Positions 1 through 7,287 of a DNA stretch of 23,775 nucleotides are shown in pieces. How positions within the stretch are numbered: position 1 is the first letter of the stretch; each line of letters opens with the position of its first letter. Under the pieces are notes generated by a model. The model saw nothing but the letters and a program-made list of their open reading frames with translations. It searched no databases and was not told the DNA's origin. The stretch covers positions 1-23,775 of the forward strand of contig CAVCYP010000025.1 of NCBI GenBank assembly GCA_963606545.1. The letters are read 5' to 3'. A program made the translations under genes and the position numbers. The DNA comes from UBA9732 sp963606545. Its GTDB lineage: Bacteria > Spirochaetota > Spirochaetia > Sphaerochaetales > Sphaerochaetaceae.

Positions 1-2
1 TT

Positions 3-85
3 TACCGGAGACGAGACTCGAACTCGAACGCCATTGCTGACACCAGATTTTGAGTCTAGCGCGTCTACCATTCCGCCACTCCGGC
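3..85 (-). tRNA. tRNA-Leu (anticodon CAA)
   Basis: On the minus strand the acceptor arm GCCGGAG (79-85) pairs with CTCCGGT (4-10), with a G-T first pair and discriminator A at 3. The anticodon stem CTAGA/TCTGG encloses the loop CTCAAAA, giving anticodon CAA, which reads UUG. A long variable arm, the class II hallmark of tRNA-Leu, precedes the T loop TTCGAGT. The first T-stem pair is a U-U mismatch. The two bases after the discriminator are AA, so CCA is not encoded and must be added by a nucleotidyltransferase. The window edge cuts the 3' flank. Confidence 0.95.
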
Positions 86-97
86 AAGTACTGAGCT

Positions 98-126
98 ATG
101 TTAGCTTAAAGATTGCTTTTTTTCAA
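98..126 (-). promoter_or_regulatory. Promoter of tRNA-Leu
   Basis: Minus-strand TTGAAA (121-126) and TAACAT (98-103) are separated by 17 bases. The tRNA 5' end lies 12 bases beyond the -10. It sits back to back with the patatin gene promoter. Confidence 0.55.
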
Positions 127-179
127 GTATGTTTGGTTTTTTATATTTGTAACCGTTTTTTTACCATATTGTTTGATTG

Positions 180-207
180 TTGGACTTAAAATCTGTTACT
201 ATATAAC
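180..207 (+). promoter_or_regulatory. Promoter of the patatin gene
   Basis: TTGGAC (180-185) and TATAAC (202-207) are separated by 16 bases. The predicted transcript starts near 214, upstream of the Shine-Dalgarno GGAGG at 224-228. This supports the GTG start at 236 over the in-frame ATG at 113, which lies upstream of this promoter. Confidence 0.65.
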
Positions 208-235
208 TTGCAAAATAAAGCTTGGAGGCCATGGG

Positions 236-2371
236 GTGAAGTTTAAAAAATTTATTTTAGTTGTCATTGTGGTTCTTTCCTGCTTTGCCATTTTTGCCAG
301 TGATTCTACTGAAACTCCCACAGTTGCAACAGAGGATGGGGCGCTGCTATTAGCAAATGAGCCAATTTTTTACGGAGAAGAAAGCTTTAAACAAAGAATT
401 GAAGAAAAAACTGGCTCTGTTCGTGAACCAGTTGGTGTTGTTTTAAGTGGAGGCTCGGCCAGAGCTTTTGCACACATTGGTGTCTTGGAATACTTAGAAG
501 AACAGGGAATTGTTCCAGATTTTATTGTTAGTAACTCTATGGGAAGCATAATTGCTCTCATGTATAGTGCTGGCTTAAGTCCAAGTCAGATTCAACAAAT
601 TATTAGCACAACAGAAATTGGTCATCTTTTTGATTTTACTTTGCCGGTTAATACTGGACTTTTGAATGTTGATAAATTCCTTTCCTGTATAAGTGCTTAC
701 CTTGGAACGGACCTACGCCTTGAGGATTTATCAATTCCAGTTATTGTGGTTTGTGAAGACATGGTAACCAAACGCCAAATTCTTATCTCTGAGGGCGATT
801 TTTATGATGTTTTTGCTGCTAGCTTTGCTCTTCCTGTTTATTTTGGAAGCGTTCAGTACAAGGGTCATGTCCTTATAGACGGTGGAATTGCAAATCTTGT
901 TCCTTTGGAGGTTGCTTATAAATTTACCAACGTTGTTTTGGTTTCAACTACTTTTTATGCCGGTAAAGATTTGAACCTAAAAAATCCTCTGACTGGCCTC
1001 AATGTCAGTATAGATATTGGCAAGAGAAGGCAGGGGGTAAAAGAACTTCTCAATCATCCAGATGCCGTGTGGGTTAGATGCAACGTTGAGGATTTCTCCT
1101 TTATGGACTTTGAATCCTGCTCCTTGATATCTGAGCAGGGTTATAGCTCCTGCTTAGATCAAAGTGAGGCAATAGCTAATTTGGTAGCTCTTTACAATGC
1201 TACTGAAGAGGCAGCCCAGATTAATAATCAGTTTAAAGAAAAGCTTGATGCTAAAAGAGCAGAGAATGAAAAACAGATACCTATAATCAAGAAGAAGTAT
1301 GATATTTTTAATAGAACCTCAAATATCGGGACATCGTCTTCGTTAGGGGTGGCAATTTCCTCTCACTCGGATAATGGCTATCTTTTGCGGGACGACCTGC
1401 TGTTTGGCTTAAAGTACACGTTCTCGTATGATGATTTGGATTTGAATTTAGTATTAGGCGCTTCCTCTAAGCTTCAGGCTTTTGGGTACGATAATTATGA
1501 TAGTTCTTTGTTGAAGTATCGACGTACGTTGCCTACGCTGGATTTGTTTATAGATTATTATTTGGGCAATAATTTTAAGTTTAACTTTGACGGTACGGTC
1601 TACTTTTCCGTGGACCTGAAAGATAGCGTTAAGGTTGGCCACACAGAGCTTTTGTCTCAGTCTTTCCAGTATAGAACTGAGGCATTTGAGCTTGGTCTTT
1701 TGCCTGGTAGCTTTGAGTTTATCGGTCGCCAGACCACAGAGCTCACTTTTAGAAATGACGCTTTGACGGGCACCTTTTGGGACAGTAAAACGCCATTTTC
1801 TACTTTAACGGCCAATCTTTACTACTCCTCCCAGTATTTTTCTGGCGAATTGACTGCTGGACTGCAGTCCTTGGGCTGGATTGGTACTTCGCAAGCCCGA
1901 TTATTTGGCGCAACCTCCCTTGCTTTTTCTCTAAACGCTTGGAGTTTTCCTTTTGAGTTAAATTGTTCCTTTAATTACAGATTCGCCTTTGATGGCAGGG
2001 GCGAGGTCCCAATTTTCTCAGCTGATGGTTATACAGTTTTTGATCCTGCTCTAAAAGCTCAGGGCTCTGAGCTTTCAACATCTTCAAATTCTCAGCAGTA
2101 TGTAATTGCCTCTACTATTGCCCTAGACTGGACTTTCTTCTCTAAAAAGATTGGCCTTGCAGAACTTATTTTGCTTTCCAATAACAAGTTTGGGGTTTTT
2201 GCCAATTTGCTCTGGTATGACGGAGTTGCCCCTACTGCACAGGTTGGAGCAAAAATTTCAATGGATGTAGGCTTTTTGGGGCTAAAGAGCGCACCTTTGG
2301 CAGTCTCTCTAATCTACGACTTTGGAATAAATAAGATTTTGTGGAAGCTTGAGCTTAAGACTTCTGTTTAA
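236..2371 (+). CDS. Exported patatin-like phospholipase with C-terminal barrel-like domain
   Basis: Predicted lipid acyl hydrolase of 711 residues. I start it at GTG 236, seven bases after GGAGG, because translation then opens with a classic signal peptide (basic KFKK, hydrophobic core, cleavage near residue 21). Longer in-frame reading upstream would precede the promoter. The patatin domain spans about residues 63-320: oxyanion loop GGSARA at 72-77, nucleophile Ser101 in SNSMG, and DGG with catalytic Asp215. The usual GxSxG has Ser in place of its first Gly. A charged helical stretch (about 322-360) leads into roughly 340 residues rich in alternating, aromatic beta-strand-like sequence, like an outer membrane barrel. 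Layout resembles PlpD-type (type Vd) patatin autotransporters, but I see no clear POTRA domain. The C-terminus ends in Ser-Val, not an aromatic residue. The patatin call is firm; the barrel is inferred. Confidence 0.85.
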   Translation: MKFKKFILVVIVVLSCFAIFASDSTETPTVATEDGALLLANEPIFYGEESFKQRIEEKTGSVREPVGVVLSGGSARAFAHIGVLEYLEEQGIVPDFIVSNSMGSIIALMYSAGLSPSQIQQIISTTEIGHLFDFTLPVNTGLLNVDKFLSCISAYLGTDLRLEDLSIPVIVVCEDMVTKRQILISEGDFYDVFAASFALPVYFGSVQYKGHVLIDGGIANLVPLEVAYKFTNVVLVSTTFYAGKDLNLKNPLTGLNVSIDIGKRRQGVKELLNHPDAVWVRCNVEDFSFMDFESCSLISEQGYSSCLDQSEAIANLVALYNATEEAAQINNQFKEKLDAKRAENEKQIPIIKKKYDIFNRTSNIGTSSSLGVAISSHSDNGYLLRDDLLFGLKYTFSYDDLDLNLVLGASSKLQAFGYDNYDSSLLKYRRTLPTLDLFIDYYLGNNFKFNFDGTVYFSVDLKDSVKVGHTELLSQSFQYRTEAFELGLLPGSFEFIGRQTTELTFRNDALTGTFWDSKTPFSTLTANLYYSSQYFSGELTAGLQSLGWIGTSQARLFGATSLAFSLNAWSFPFELNCSFNYRFAFDGRGEVPIFSADGYTVFDPALKAQGSELSTSSNSQQYVIASTIALDWTFFSKKIGLAELILLSNNKFGVFANLLWYDGVAPTAQVGAKISMDVGFLGLKSAPLAVSLIYDFGINKILWKLELKTSV

Positions 2372-2378
2372 GCTTTTT
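2352..2378 (+). terminator. Terminator overlapping the patatin stop codon
   Basis: AGCTTAA (2352-2358) pairs with TTAAGCT (2368-2374), followed by TTTT. The stem includes the TAA stop at 2369-2371, so it overlaps coding sequence. Only 13 bases separate this gene from the convergent pseudouridine synthase gene. Confidence 0.55.
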
Positions 2379-2384
2379 GCTAAA

Positions 2385-3584
2385 CTAAAATTCTGCTTGA
2401 AGTTCAAAGCTAAGTTCTTCTTCTGTAATAGGATGTGTGAAAGAAAGCTTTCTGGCTTGAAGCATCATACGGGGCGCCTTGTCCTCTTCTAGTCCATAGA
2501 GTTTATCTCCAACAATAGGATGACCAAGGCCGTAGGTGCAGTGCATCCTAAGTTGATGAGTTCTGCCTGTCAAAGGTTGTAGCTCAAGGCGAGTACACTT
2601 GTGACCAAAAAGATTTTCAATTGAAAGTTTTTTCCACTTGGTGATGGCATTCTTTCCTTTTTCATAATCTACAACCTGATGAGGCCGGTTATCTGGGTCC
2701 AGCCTAATTGGAAGTTCAATTATTCCTTCTGCCTCTTGTATTATACCGTGTACAAGTGCTTCATAGGTCTTTTGTGGCTCTCTGTTTTCAAAAGCTTTGG
2801 AAAGCTTATCATGTGCATCTTGTGTAAGACCTAGTACTATAAGACCACTTGTTGCTTGGTCTAATCTATGAACGCAGGGTTGTGAAATACAACTAGGGTA
2901 GAGCTGCTTTACTCTTGAGGCAATGCAGTCTTGTTTGTCTTCGCCACGCCCTTCAATGCTAAGCATTCCGCTTGGTTTGTTAACAACAATAATTGAGCTG
3001 TCATAGTATTCAATATCAAGGCCAAGGAGATATTTAAGAATTGGCTTACATCTAAAATCGCAAGGGCTGTGGAAGCTCAGGTGTGGGTGAGTCCCAGCTC
3101 CATAGAAAAATTCACAAAGGGAGTAAGGCTTCTTTTTTTGACTGTAGGCAAAGCTTATAAGTTTGGGCGCACAACAATCGCCTGTTCCTGAAGGAGCATT
3201 GGGGAAAATGGTGTCTAATGTTCTTTTTAGGCCATCAAAACAGTGAAAAGTATATAATTTTAAAACCTCATTCCAACAGCTTCTGGATTTATCTCTTGCT
3301 TCTTTTGGACTTTTGCACGCTTTTATTATTGAATCATGATAGCTTAGAAGTTCTTTCATTTTTTGAACCTCAAAGACTGGAGGTACAAAACCTTCTACTT
3401 CATATTGTCCTTCAAGAAGACCAGAAAAGGCTTTGTAAATTGTTCCGTCGGTGCAGGTCAAAACTCCAAACATTCTCCCATGGCCGGGTTGCTTTAAGGC
3501 TACTCCTAATGGAGTTGTATCAAGCTGTAAGGCAAGTTTAAGAGCTTCTTCTTTTGCTGGAGATTCAGGAAAAATTTTTGTCAT
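2385..3584 (-). CDS. Long-form RluA-family pseudouridine synthase
   Basis: Converts uridine to pseudouridine in rRNA or tRNA; the target cannot be read from sequence. The C-terminal catalytic domain (about residues 190-399) has VVNKPSGM at 201-208, HRLDQATSG at 239-247 with catalytic Asp242, and the GRTHQLRMH motif. At 399 residues it is longer than compact RluA enzymes. The N-terminal 190 residues hold the motif PSGTGDCCAPKL at 131-142 and several Cys and His residues, a hallmark I recall from long RluA relatives in Bacteroides and Vibrio. It lacks a recognisable S4 domain. The ATG overlaps the stop of the upstream MATE gene as ATGA, pointing to translational coupling in one operon. Family assignment is firm; substrate is unknown. 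Confidence 0.9.
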   Translation of the reverse strand: MTKIFPESPAKEEALKLALQLDTTPLGVALKQPGHGRMFGVLTCTDGTIYKAFSGLLEGQYEVEGFVPPVFEVQKMKELLSYHDSIIKACKSPKEARDKSRSCWNEVLKLYTFHCFDGLKRTLDTIFPNAPSGTGDCCAPKLISFAYSQKKKPYSLCEFFYGAGTHPHLSFHSPCDFRCKPILKYLLGLDIEYYDSSIIVVNKPSGMLSIEGRGEDKQDCIASRVKQLYPSCISQPCVHRLDQATSGLIVLGLTQDAHDKLSKAFENREPQKTYEALVHGIIQEAEGIIELPIRLDPDNRPHQVVDYEKGKNAITKWKKLSIENLFGHKCTRLELQPLTGRTHQLRMHCTYGLGHPIVGDKLYGLEEDKAPRMMLQARKLSFTHPITEEELSFELQAEF

Positions 3585-4945
3585 GAGAGCCTGCTAGTGT
3601 CGTAAATCTTGCCAAACTTATAATAGATGAAGAAGGCAAGGGAAGTGACTATCCAAGTTACTGGATAACAAATCATGACAGAATTAATTGAGCTAAAGAG
3701 TTTTGGTATGATGGCAAGCCAAATGACTCTTAGTCCACAAATTCCAAATACGGTAATTAGCGTTGGAACTAGGGATTTTCCCGTTCCTCTGATTGCTCCT
3801 GAAAGAATTTCAATGAAGATGTAGGTAAAATAGAACGGGACAATGCAGTTCAGTATTTCAACTCCAATATTAATTACCTCTTCATCTGTTACAAATAGCA
3901 TAAAGCCATAACGAGAGAAGATCAGATATATTGCTTCAATGACAAAAGTAGAACCAAAACACATATAGAGACAGGTTCTTACACCTTTTTTTGCTCTTTC
4001 AGTTTGACCTGCTCCGTAGTTTTGTCCTACAAACGTGGTTATTGCAATTCCAAAGGCTTGGAGAATCATCCAGAAGAAGCAATCTAACTTTCCATAGGCC
4101 GCCCAGGCTGCCGCGGTATCAGTTCCAAATCTGTTGATGTTGGCTTGTATTATTAGGTTGGATACTGTGTAAAGAACAGATTGCAAGCCTGCTGGAAATC
4201 CAATGTAGAGGGTCTTTTTGAGCATCAATTTGTCAAATTTGATGTCTTTATAGATGAGCTTGCAGCTATCGGTTTTGCGGCGTAGGGAGATAGTGACTAG
4301 GATTAAGGAGAAGACTTGGGAGAGTACGGTGGCGTAGGCTGCTCCGTCAACGCCCATTTTGAGGGGGCCTACAAAGAGGAGGTCTAAAACTATGTTGAGT
4401 AAGCAGCCGGCTATAAGGAAGTAGAGGGGGCTTTTGCTGTCGCCAAAGGCTCTGAAGATGCCGGCTCCAATGTTGTACATCACAATGAAGATTCCGCCGG
4501 CAAAGTAGATGTGGGTGTAGCTCAGAGCAAGGGGCATGATGTCTTCTGGCGTGTCTATGAGTCTTAAAAGTGGCTCTGCAGTGACGTATCCGGCTATTGA
4601 GATGAGCAAGCCGCCCCATAGGGAAAGGGCTACGGCGTCATGGATGGCCTTGTGAACGTTTAGTCCGTCTTTGGCTCCAAAGTATTGGGAGATGACAACT
4701 GTGGCTCCAGAGGCTAAGCCTGTGAAAAAGCCAATTAAGAGGTTAATGACGGTGCTGGTTCCGCCTCCTACTGCGGCAAGGGCTTCTTTCCCAAGAAAGT
4801 TTCCAACTATTACCGTATCTACCGTGTTGTAGAGTTGCTGGAAGAAGGTTCCAAAGAGAATTGGAAAGAAGAATTTGAGAAGTTGTTTCCAAATAACGCC
4901 TTCAGTGATTCCGTTGTAGCTTGCATCTTTTGGTCTGTTATCCAT
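3581..4945 (-). CDS. MATE-family multidrug/organic cation exporter
   Basis: Inner membrane antiporter of the multidrug and toxic compound extrusion family, normally driven by Na+ or H+; substrate unknown. The 454-residue protein is hydrophobic throughout, consistent with twelve membrane segments in two repeats. The N-terminal QQLYNTVDTVIVGNFLG stretch and the GASGATVV-type segment are typical of bacterial MATE proteins. I start it at ATG 4945 because minus-strand GAGGTG lies seven bases upstream; an upstream TTG at 4972 would sit inside the -10 region. It is first in an operon with the pseudouridine synthase and is divergent from the PerR-type regulator, which makes regulation by that protein plausible but unproven. 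Confidence 0.92.
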   Translation of the reverse strand: MDNRPKDASYNGITEGVIWKQLLKFFFPILFGTFFQQLYNTVDTVIVGNFLGKEALAAVGGGTSTVINLLIGFFTGLASGATVVISQYFGAKDGLNVHKAIHDAVALSLWGGLLISIAGYVTAEPLLRLIDTPEDIMPLALSYTHIYFAGGIFIVMYNIGAGIFRAFGDSKSPLYFLIAGCLLNIVLDLLFVGPLKMGVDGAAYATVLSQVFSLILVTISLRRKTDSCKLIYKDIKFDKLMLKKTLYIGFPAGLQSVLYTVSNLIIQANINRFGTDTAAAWAAYGKLDCFFWMILQAFGIAITTFVGQNYGAGQTERAKKGVRTCLYMCFGSTFVIEAIYLIFSRYGFMLFVTDEEVINIGVEILNCIVPFYFTYIFIEILSGAIRGTGKSLVPTLITVFGICGLRVIWLAIIPKLFSSINSVMICYPVTWIVTSLAFFIYYKFGKIYDTSRLS

Positions 4946-4971
4946 CTGATACACCTCATTAGTAAGCCACA

Positions 4972-5000
4972 ATTATGTAATATTTTAATTTAATTCTCAA
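4972..5000 (-). promoter_or_regulatory. Promoter of the MATE-pseudouridine synthase operon
   Basis: Minus-strand TTGAGA (4995-5000), 17-base spacer, CATAAT (4972-4977). The imperfect inverted repeat AATTA/TAATT (4971-4990) overlaps the -10. The -35 is only 10 bases from the -35 of the divergent perR promoter, so a regulator bound here could affect both. Confidence 0.6.
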
Positions 5001-5010
5001 GAGAGGAAAA

Positions 5011-5039
5011 TTGACACTAAATCCTTATTGATATATGTT
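5011..5039 (+). promoter_or_regulatory. Promoter of perR, abutting its start codon
   Basis: Consensus TTGACA (5011-5016), 17-base spacer, TATGTT (5034-5039). The ATG at 5046 is exactly seven bases after the -10, where transcription should begin. There is no Shine-Dalgarno in between; GAGAGG at 5001-5006 is upstream of the promoter. Confidence 0.55.
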
Positions 5040-5045
5040 ACTAAT

Positions 5046-5435
5046 ATGGAACGCAATACAATTCAACGCACACTTACTTTGAAGGCTGTAAAAAAGCTTA
5101 AAAATCATCCCAATGTAGAAGAAATTTATGAGGAAGTGGCCAAAGAATACCCACACATTAGTAAGGGTACGGTTTACAGAAATTTAAAAGAACTTGCTGA
5201 AAATGGAGATTTATATGACGTTGAAATTCCAGGTGGAGCAAGTCATTTTGACCATAACTGCCAGGAGCATTACCATGCCAGATGCATTAAGTGTGGTAAA
5301 GTTATAGACGTTGATTTGCCCTACATGCATGACTTAATTGACCAAATTGGAGACCGTCAAGGTTTTGAGTTTACGGGCTATGATTTAGTGTTTAAAGGTT
5401 ATTGTAAACAGTGCAAGGAAAATGAGGTGAAGTAA
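5046..5435 (+). CDS. perR: PerR-type peroxide-sensing Fur-family repressor
   Basis: Metal-dependent DNA-binding repressor of 129 residues. The winged-helix part includes ISKGTVYRNL (38-47). All five metal ligands of Bacillus PerR have counterparts: His21 in NHP, Asp69 in HFD, His75 and His77 in HYH, and Asp88 in GKVID. The Asp at the last position, rather than the Glu usual in Fur, argues for PerR. The structural zinc site is Cys80/Cys83 and Cys120/Cys123. The N-terminus is shorter than in Bacillus PerR. ATG 5046 is preferred over TTG 5028, because MERNTIQR matches the start of short PerR relatives and the promoter places transcription at this ATG. In this family, iron-catalysed histidine oxidation releases DNA. 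Divergent from the MATE operon and 38 bases upstream of the methyltransferase gene. Confidence 0.88.
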   Translation: MERNTIQRTLTLKAVKKLKNHPNVEEIYEEVAKEYPHISKGTVYRNLKELAENGDLYDVEIPGGASHFDHNCQEHYHARCIKCGKVIDVDLPYMHDLIDQIGDRQGFEFTGYDLVFKGYCKQCKENEVK

Positions 5436-5464
5436 TTCAACTTTTTTCCTAAACTATATATAAT
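5436..5464 (+). promoter_or_regulatory. Promoter of the rlmK-like gene
   Basis: Perfect TATAAT (5459-5464) with a weak -35 TTCAAC (5436-5441) 17 bases upstream. It starts immediately after the perR stop codon. The ATG at 5474 is nine bases past the -10, and AAGG is only two bases from it, too close to act as a normal Shine-Dalgarno. Confidence 0.5.
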
Positions 5465-5473
5465 GCCAAGGCT

Positions 5474-7228
5474 ATGGAATTCTTTGAAAAAGACTTTGGA
5501 AAAATATTAAAAAATAATGCTCAACAAATGCGGCATGAACTTCTTCCTCAAGGTACTAACTGTTTTAGAGTTTATGATAGAAACCTTATTCAGTTTCCAG
5601 TAACAGTGGATCTTTATGGAAAATACGCCAAAGTCACAGACTATGGTGAAGATGGCCCACTTTCAGCTGACATGCTTTCTAGCTGTGTGGATATTTGTGC
5701 CAGAATGCTCTATTTGGAACCTGAGAATATAATTTATTCCTACAGGGCAAAGCGCAATGAAAAAGAGCAACATGAAAAAACAGAAAAGGATTCTATTGAA
5801 ACTGTAGTTGATGAAAACAATCTTCACTTTAAGGTGGATTTGGCCACTTATGTGGACACAGGGCTCTTTTTAGACCATCGTTTAACTAGAATGCTTATCC
5901 AAGAAAGAAGTATGAGAGCAGATGTGCTTAATCTTTTTTCCTACACGGGAAGCTTCTCGGTTTACGCTGCAGCCGGTGGTGCCAACAGCGTAAAGAGCAT
6001 TGATATGAGCGCAACCTACACCAAGTGGGCACAGGAAAACCTAGCTCAGAATGGTTTTGAAGGCGATAATTATCAATGTATCTGTATGGATGCAACCAAG
6101 TATATTTCCCAAGCTATCAAACTTGGTGAAAAATACGACATAATTATCTTTGATCCACCATCTTTTTCAAATAGCAGAAAGATGGAAGGAGATTTTGACG
6201 TGGCTAGGGACTACGCCAAATGGATAAAAAATCTTACAACCTTGTTAAAGAAGACAGGCTTTATTCTGTTTTCAACCAATCTTGGATCTTTCAGGATGGA
6301 TAGAAGAACGCTCAGAGGTTTGAGCGTTAAAGAGATTACAGGAGCTGTACAGGCTCCAGGATTTGCAAAGGGCCGTAAGGGTACGGCTAGGAGTTGGATG
6401 ATGGCATTAGATGATGATTCACTCAAATTGGATTGGAGTGAGCCAAAGCAGGAGTCTGAAAAGGGTTCAGACAAGAAGAGTGTAGAGAGAAAACCTGAGA
6501 GAGAAAAAAGAGGTTTTGAAAAGAAGAGCTACTCAAGTAATCGCAACAGTGATAGGCCAAGTTATCGTAGTCGGGTAGAACGCAATTCTGAGCGTGGAGG
6601 TTATGACCGCTACAGAAGCGAGCGCCATGATAGAGATTACCGCGACCGGGATGACAGACGGGATGACTGGCACGAGGACAGGGGCTACAGATCAGAAAGA
6701 TCCTACAGTCGCGACCGGGACGATAGACGTGACGACAGACGAGACTCAAGGCGCGAAGACAGAGGTTACAGGTCAGAGAGATCCTACAGTCGCGAACGGG
6801 ACGATAGACGAGATGACAGACGGGACTCAAGGCGCGAAGACAGAGGTTACAGGTCAGAAAGATCCTACAGTCGCGACCGCAACGACAGAGACAATAGAGA
6901 CAGTAGAGACAGCTATAGATCTGAGCGTTCTGATTACTCTGAACGTCCAAGATATGACAAATCTGACCGTTTTGACCGCTATGATAGACGTAGCGCTAGC
7001 AGTTCTTACAGAGAGCGCAGTTTTGGAAGCAGAAGCTCCTCTTCTCCTTACAAGGGCCGCGAGGACAAGTCTGAACGCAGCTTTGACAAATCAAAGACTT
7101 TTGACAAAGCTAAAACCAGAAAGCCCTACGGCTACGACTCCTTCAAGTCAGCCCGTTCGCGTGACGACAGCTCAGACTTCTTCTGGAATACCGATGATTT
7201 AGATTTCTCCTCCAAGAAAGAAGACTAA
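5474..7228 (+). CDS. RlmK-like 23S rRNA methyltransferase with mixed-charge RD/SR tail
   Basis: Residues 1-315 match the C-terminal RlmK half of E. coli RlmKL, which makes m7G2069 in 23S rRNA. Shared landmarks are YVDTGLFLDHR (126-136), SAM-binding motif I NLFSYTGS (153-160), the acidic IDMS (176-179), and catalytic motif DPPSFSNSRKMEG (227-239). The RlmL half is absent, so this is a stand-alone RlmK-type enzyme. From about residue 320 a 265-residue tail of Arg, Asp, Glu, Ser and Tyr follows. It contains a 27-residue unit beginning EDRGYRSERSYSRDR at residues 401, 428 and 455, and ends in an acidic, aromatic segment (DDSSDFFWNTDDLDF). Such alternating-charge tails are known in RNA-binding proteins, so I infer an rRNA-contact role. 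The enzyme call is strong; the exact base modified and the tail function are inferred. Confidence 0.85.
   Translation: MEFFEKDFGKILKNNAQQMRHELLPQGTNCFRVYDRNLIQFPVTVDLYGKYAKVTDYGEDGPLSADMLSSCVDICARMLYLEPENIIYSYRAKRNEKEQHEKTEKDSIETVVDENNLHFKVDLATYVDTGLFLDHRLTRMLIQERSMRADVLNLFSYTGSFSVYAAAGGANSVKSIDMSATYTKWAQENLAQNGFEGDNYQCICMDATKYISQAIKLGEKYDIIIFDPPSFSNSRKMEGDFDVARDYAKWIKNLTTLLKKTGFILFSTNLGSFRMDRRTLRGLSVKEITGAVQAPGFAKGRKGTARSWMMALDDDSLKLDWSEPKQESEKGSDKKSVERKPEREKRGFEKKSYSSNRNSDRPSYRSRVERNSERGGYDRYRSERHDRDYRDRDDRRDDWHEDRGYRSERSYSRDRDDRRDDRRDSRREDRGYRSERSYSRERDDRRDDRRDSRREDRGYRSERSYSRDRNDRDNRDSRDSYRSERSDYSERPRYDKSDRFDRYDRRSASSSYRERSFGSRSSSSPYKGREDKSERSFDKSKTFDKAKTRKPYGYDSFKSARSRDDSSDFFWNTDDLDFSSKKED
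6674..6880 (+). repeat. 81-bp in-frame tandem repeat in the methyltransferase tail
   Basis: Units start at 6674, 6755 and 6836, each exactly 81 bases apart and in frame. The first two are complete and the third is partial, diverging near 6880. Each encodes a 27-residue unit beginning EDRGYRSERSYSR. Near-identity at DNA level suggests recent duplication, making copy number likely to vary between strains. Confidence 0.9.
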
Positions 7229-7248
7229 TTTGAATGCTAATTTATAGA

Positions 7249-7279
7249 AAAGGGACCCCAAATTGAGGTCCCTTTGTTA
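7249..7279. terminator. Bidirectional terminator after the rlmK-like gene
   Basis: AAAGGGACC (7249-7257) pairs perfectly with GGTCCCTTT (7267-7275). On the plus strand the stem is followed by GTTAATTTTC. On the minus strand it ends in TTTTC, so it could also end glnS transcripts, though it lies about 180 bases past the glnS stop. Confidence 0.8.
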
Positions 7280-7287
7280 ATTTTCTC

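Noticed and set aside
113..235. 41-codon upstream extension of the patatin gene from ATG 113
   Set aside because: It overlaps the predicted promoter (180-207) and puts a second hydrophobic stretch before a perfect signal peptide. GTG 236 has GGAGG at ideal spacing.
4971..4990. PerR or Fur box in the MATE-perR intergenic region
   Set aside because: I aligned the TTATAAT-N-ATTATAA consensus and found only about half the positions matching in this A/T-rich stretch. It is kept only as a hypothesis in the findings.
6423..7202. Long open frames in other frames and on the other strand across the methyltransferase tail (175 and 202 codons)
   Set aside because: The repetitive Arg/Asp/Ser codons keep alternate frames open. 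These shadows contain only low-complexity repeats and have no start signals of their own.
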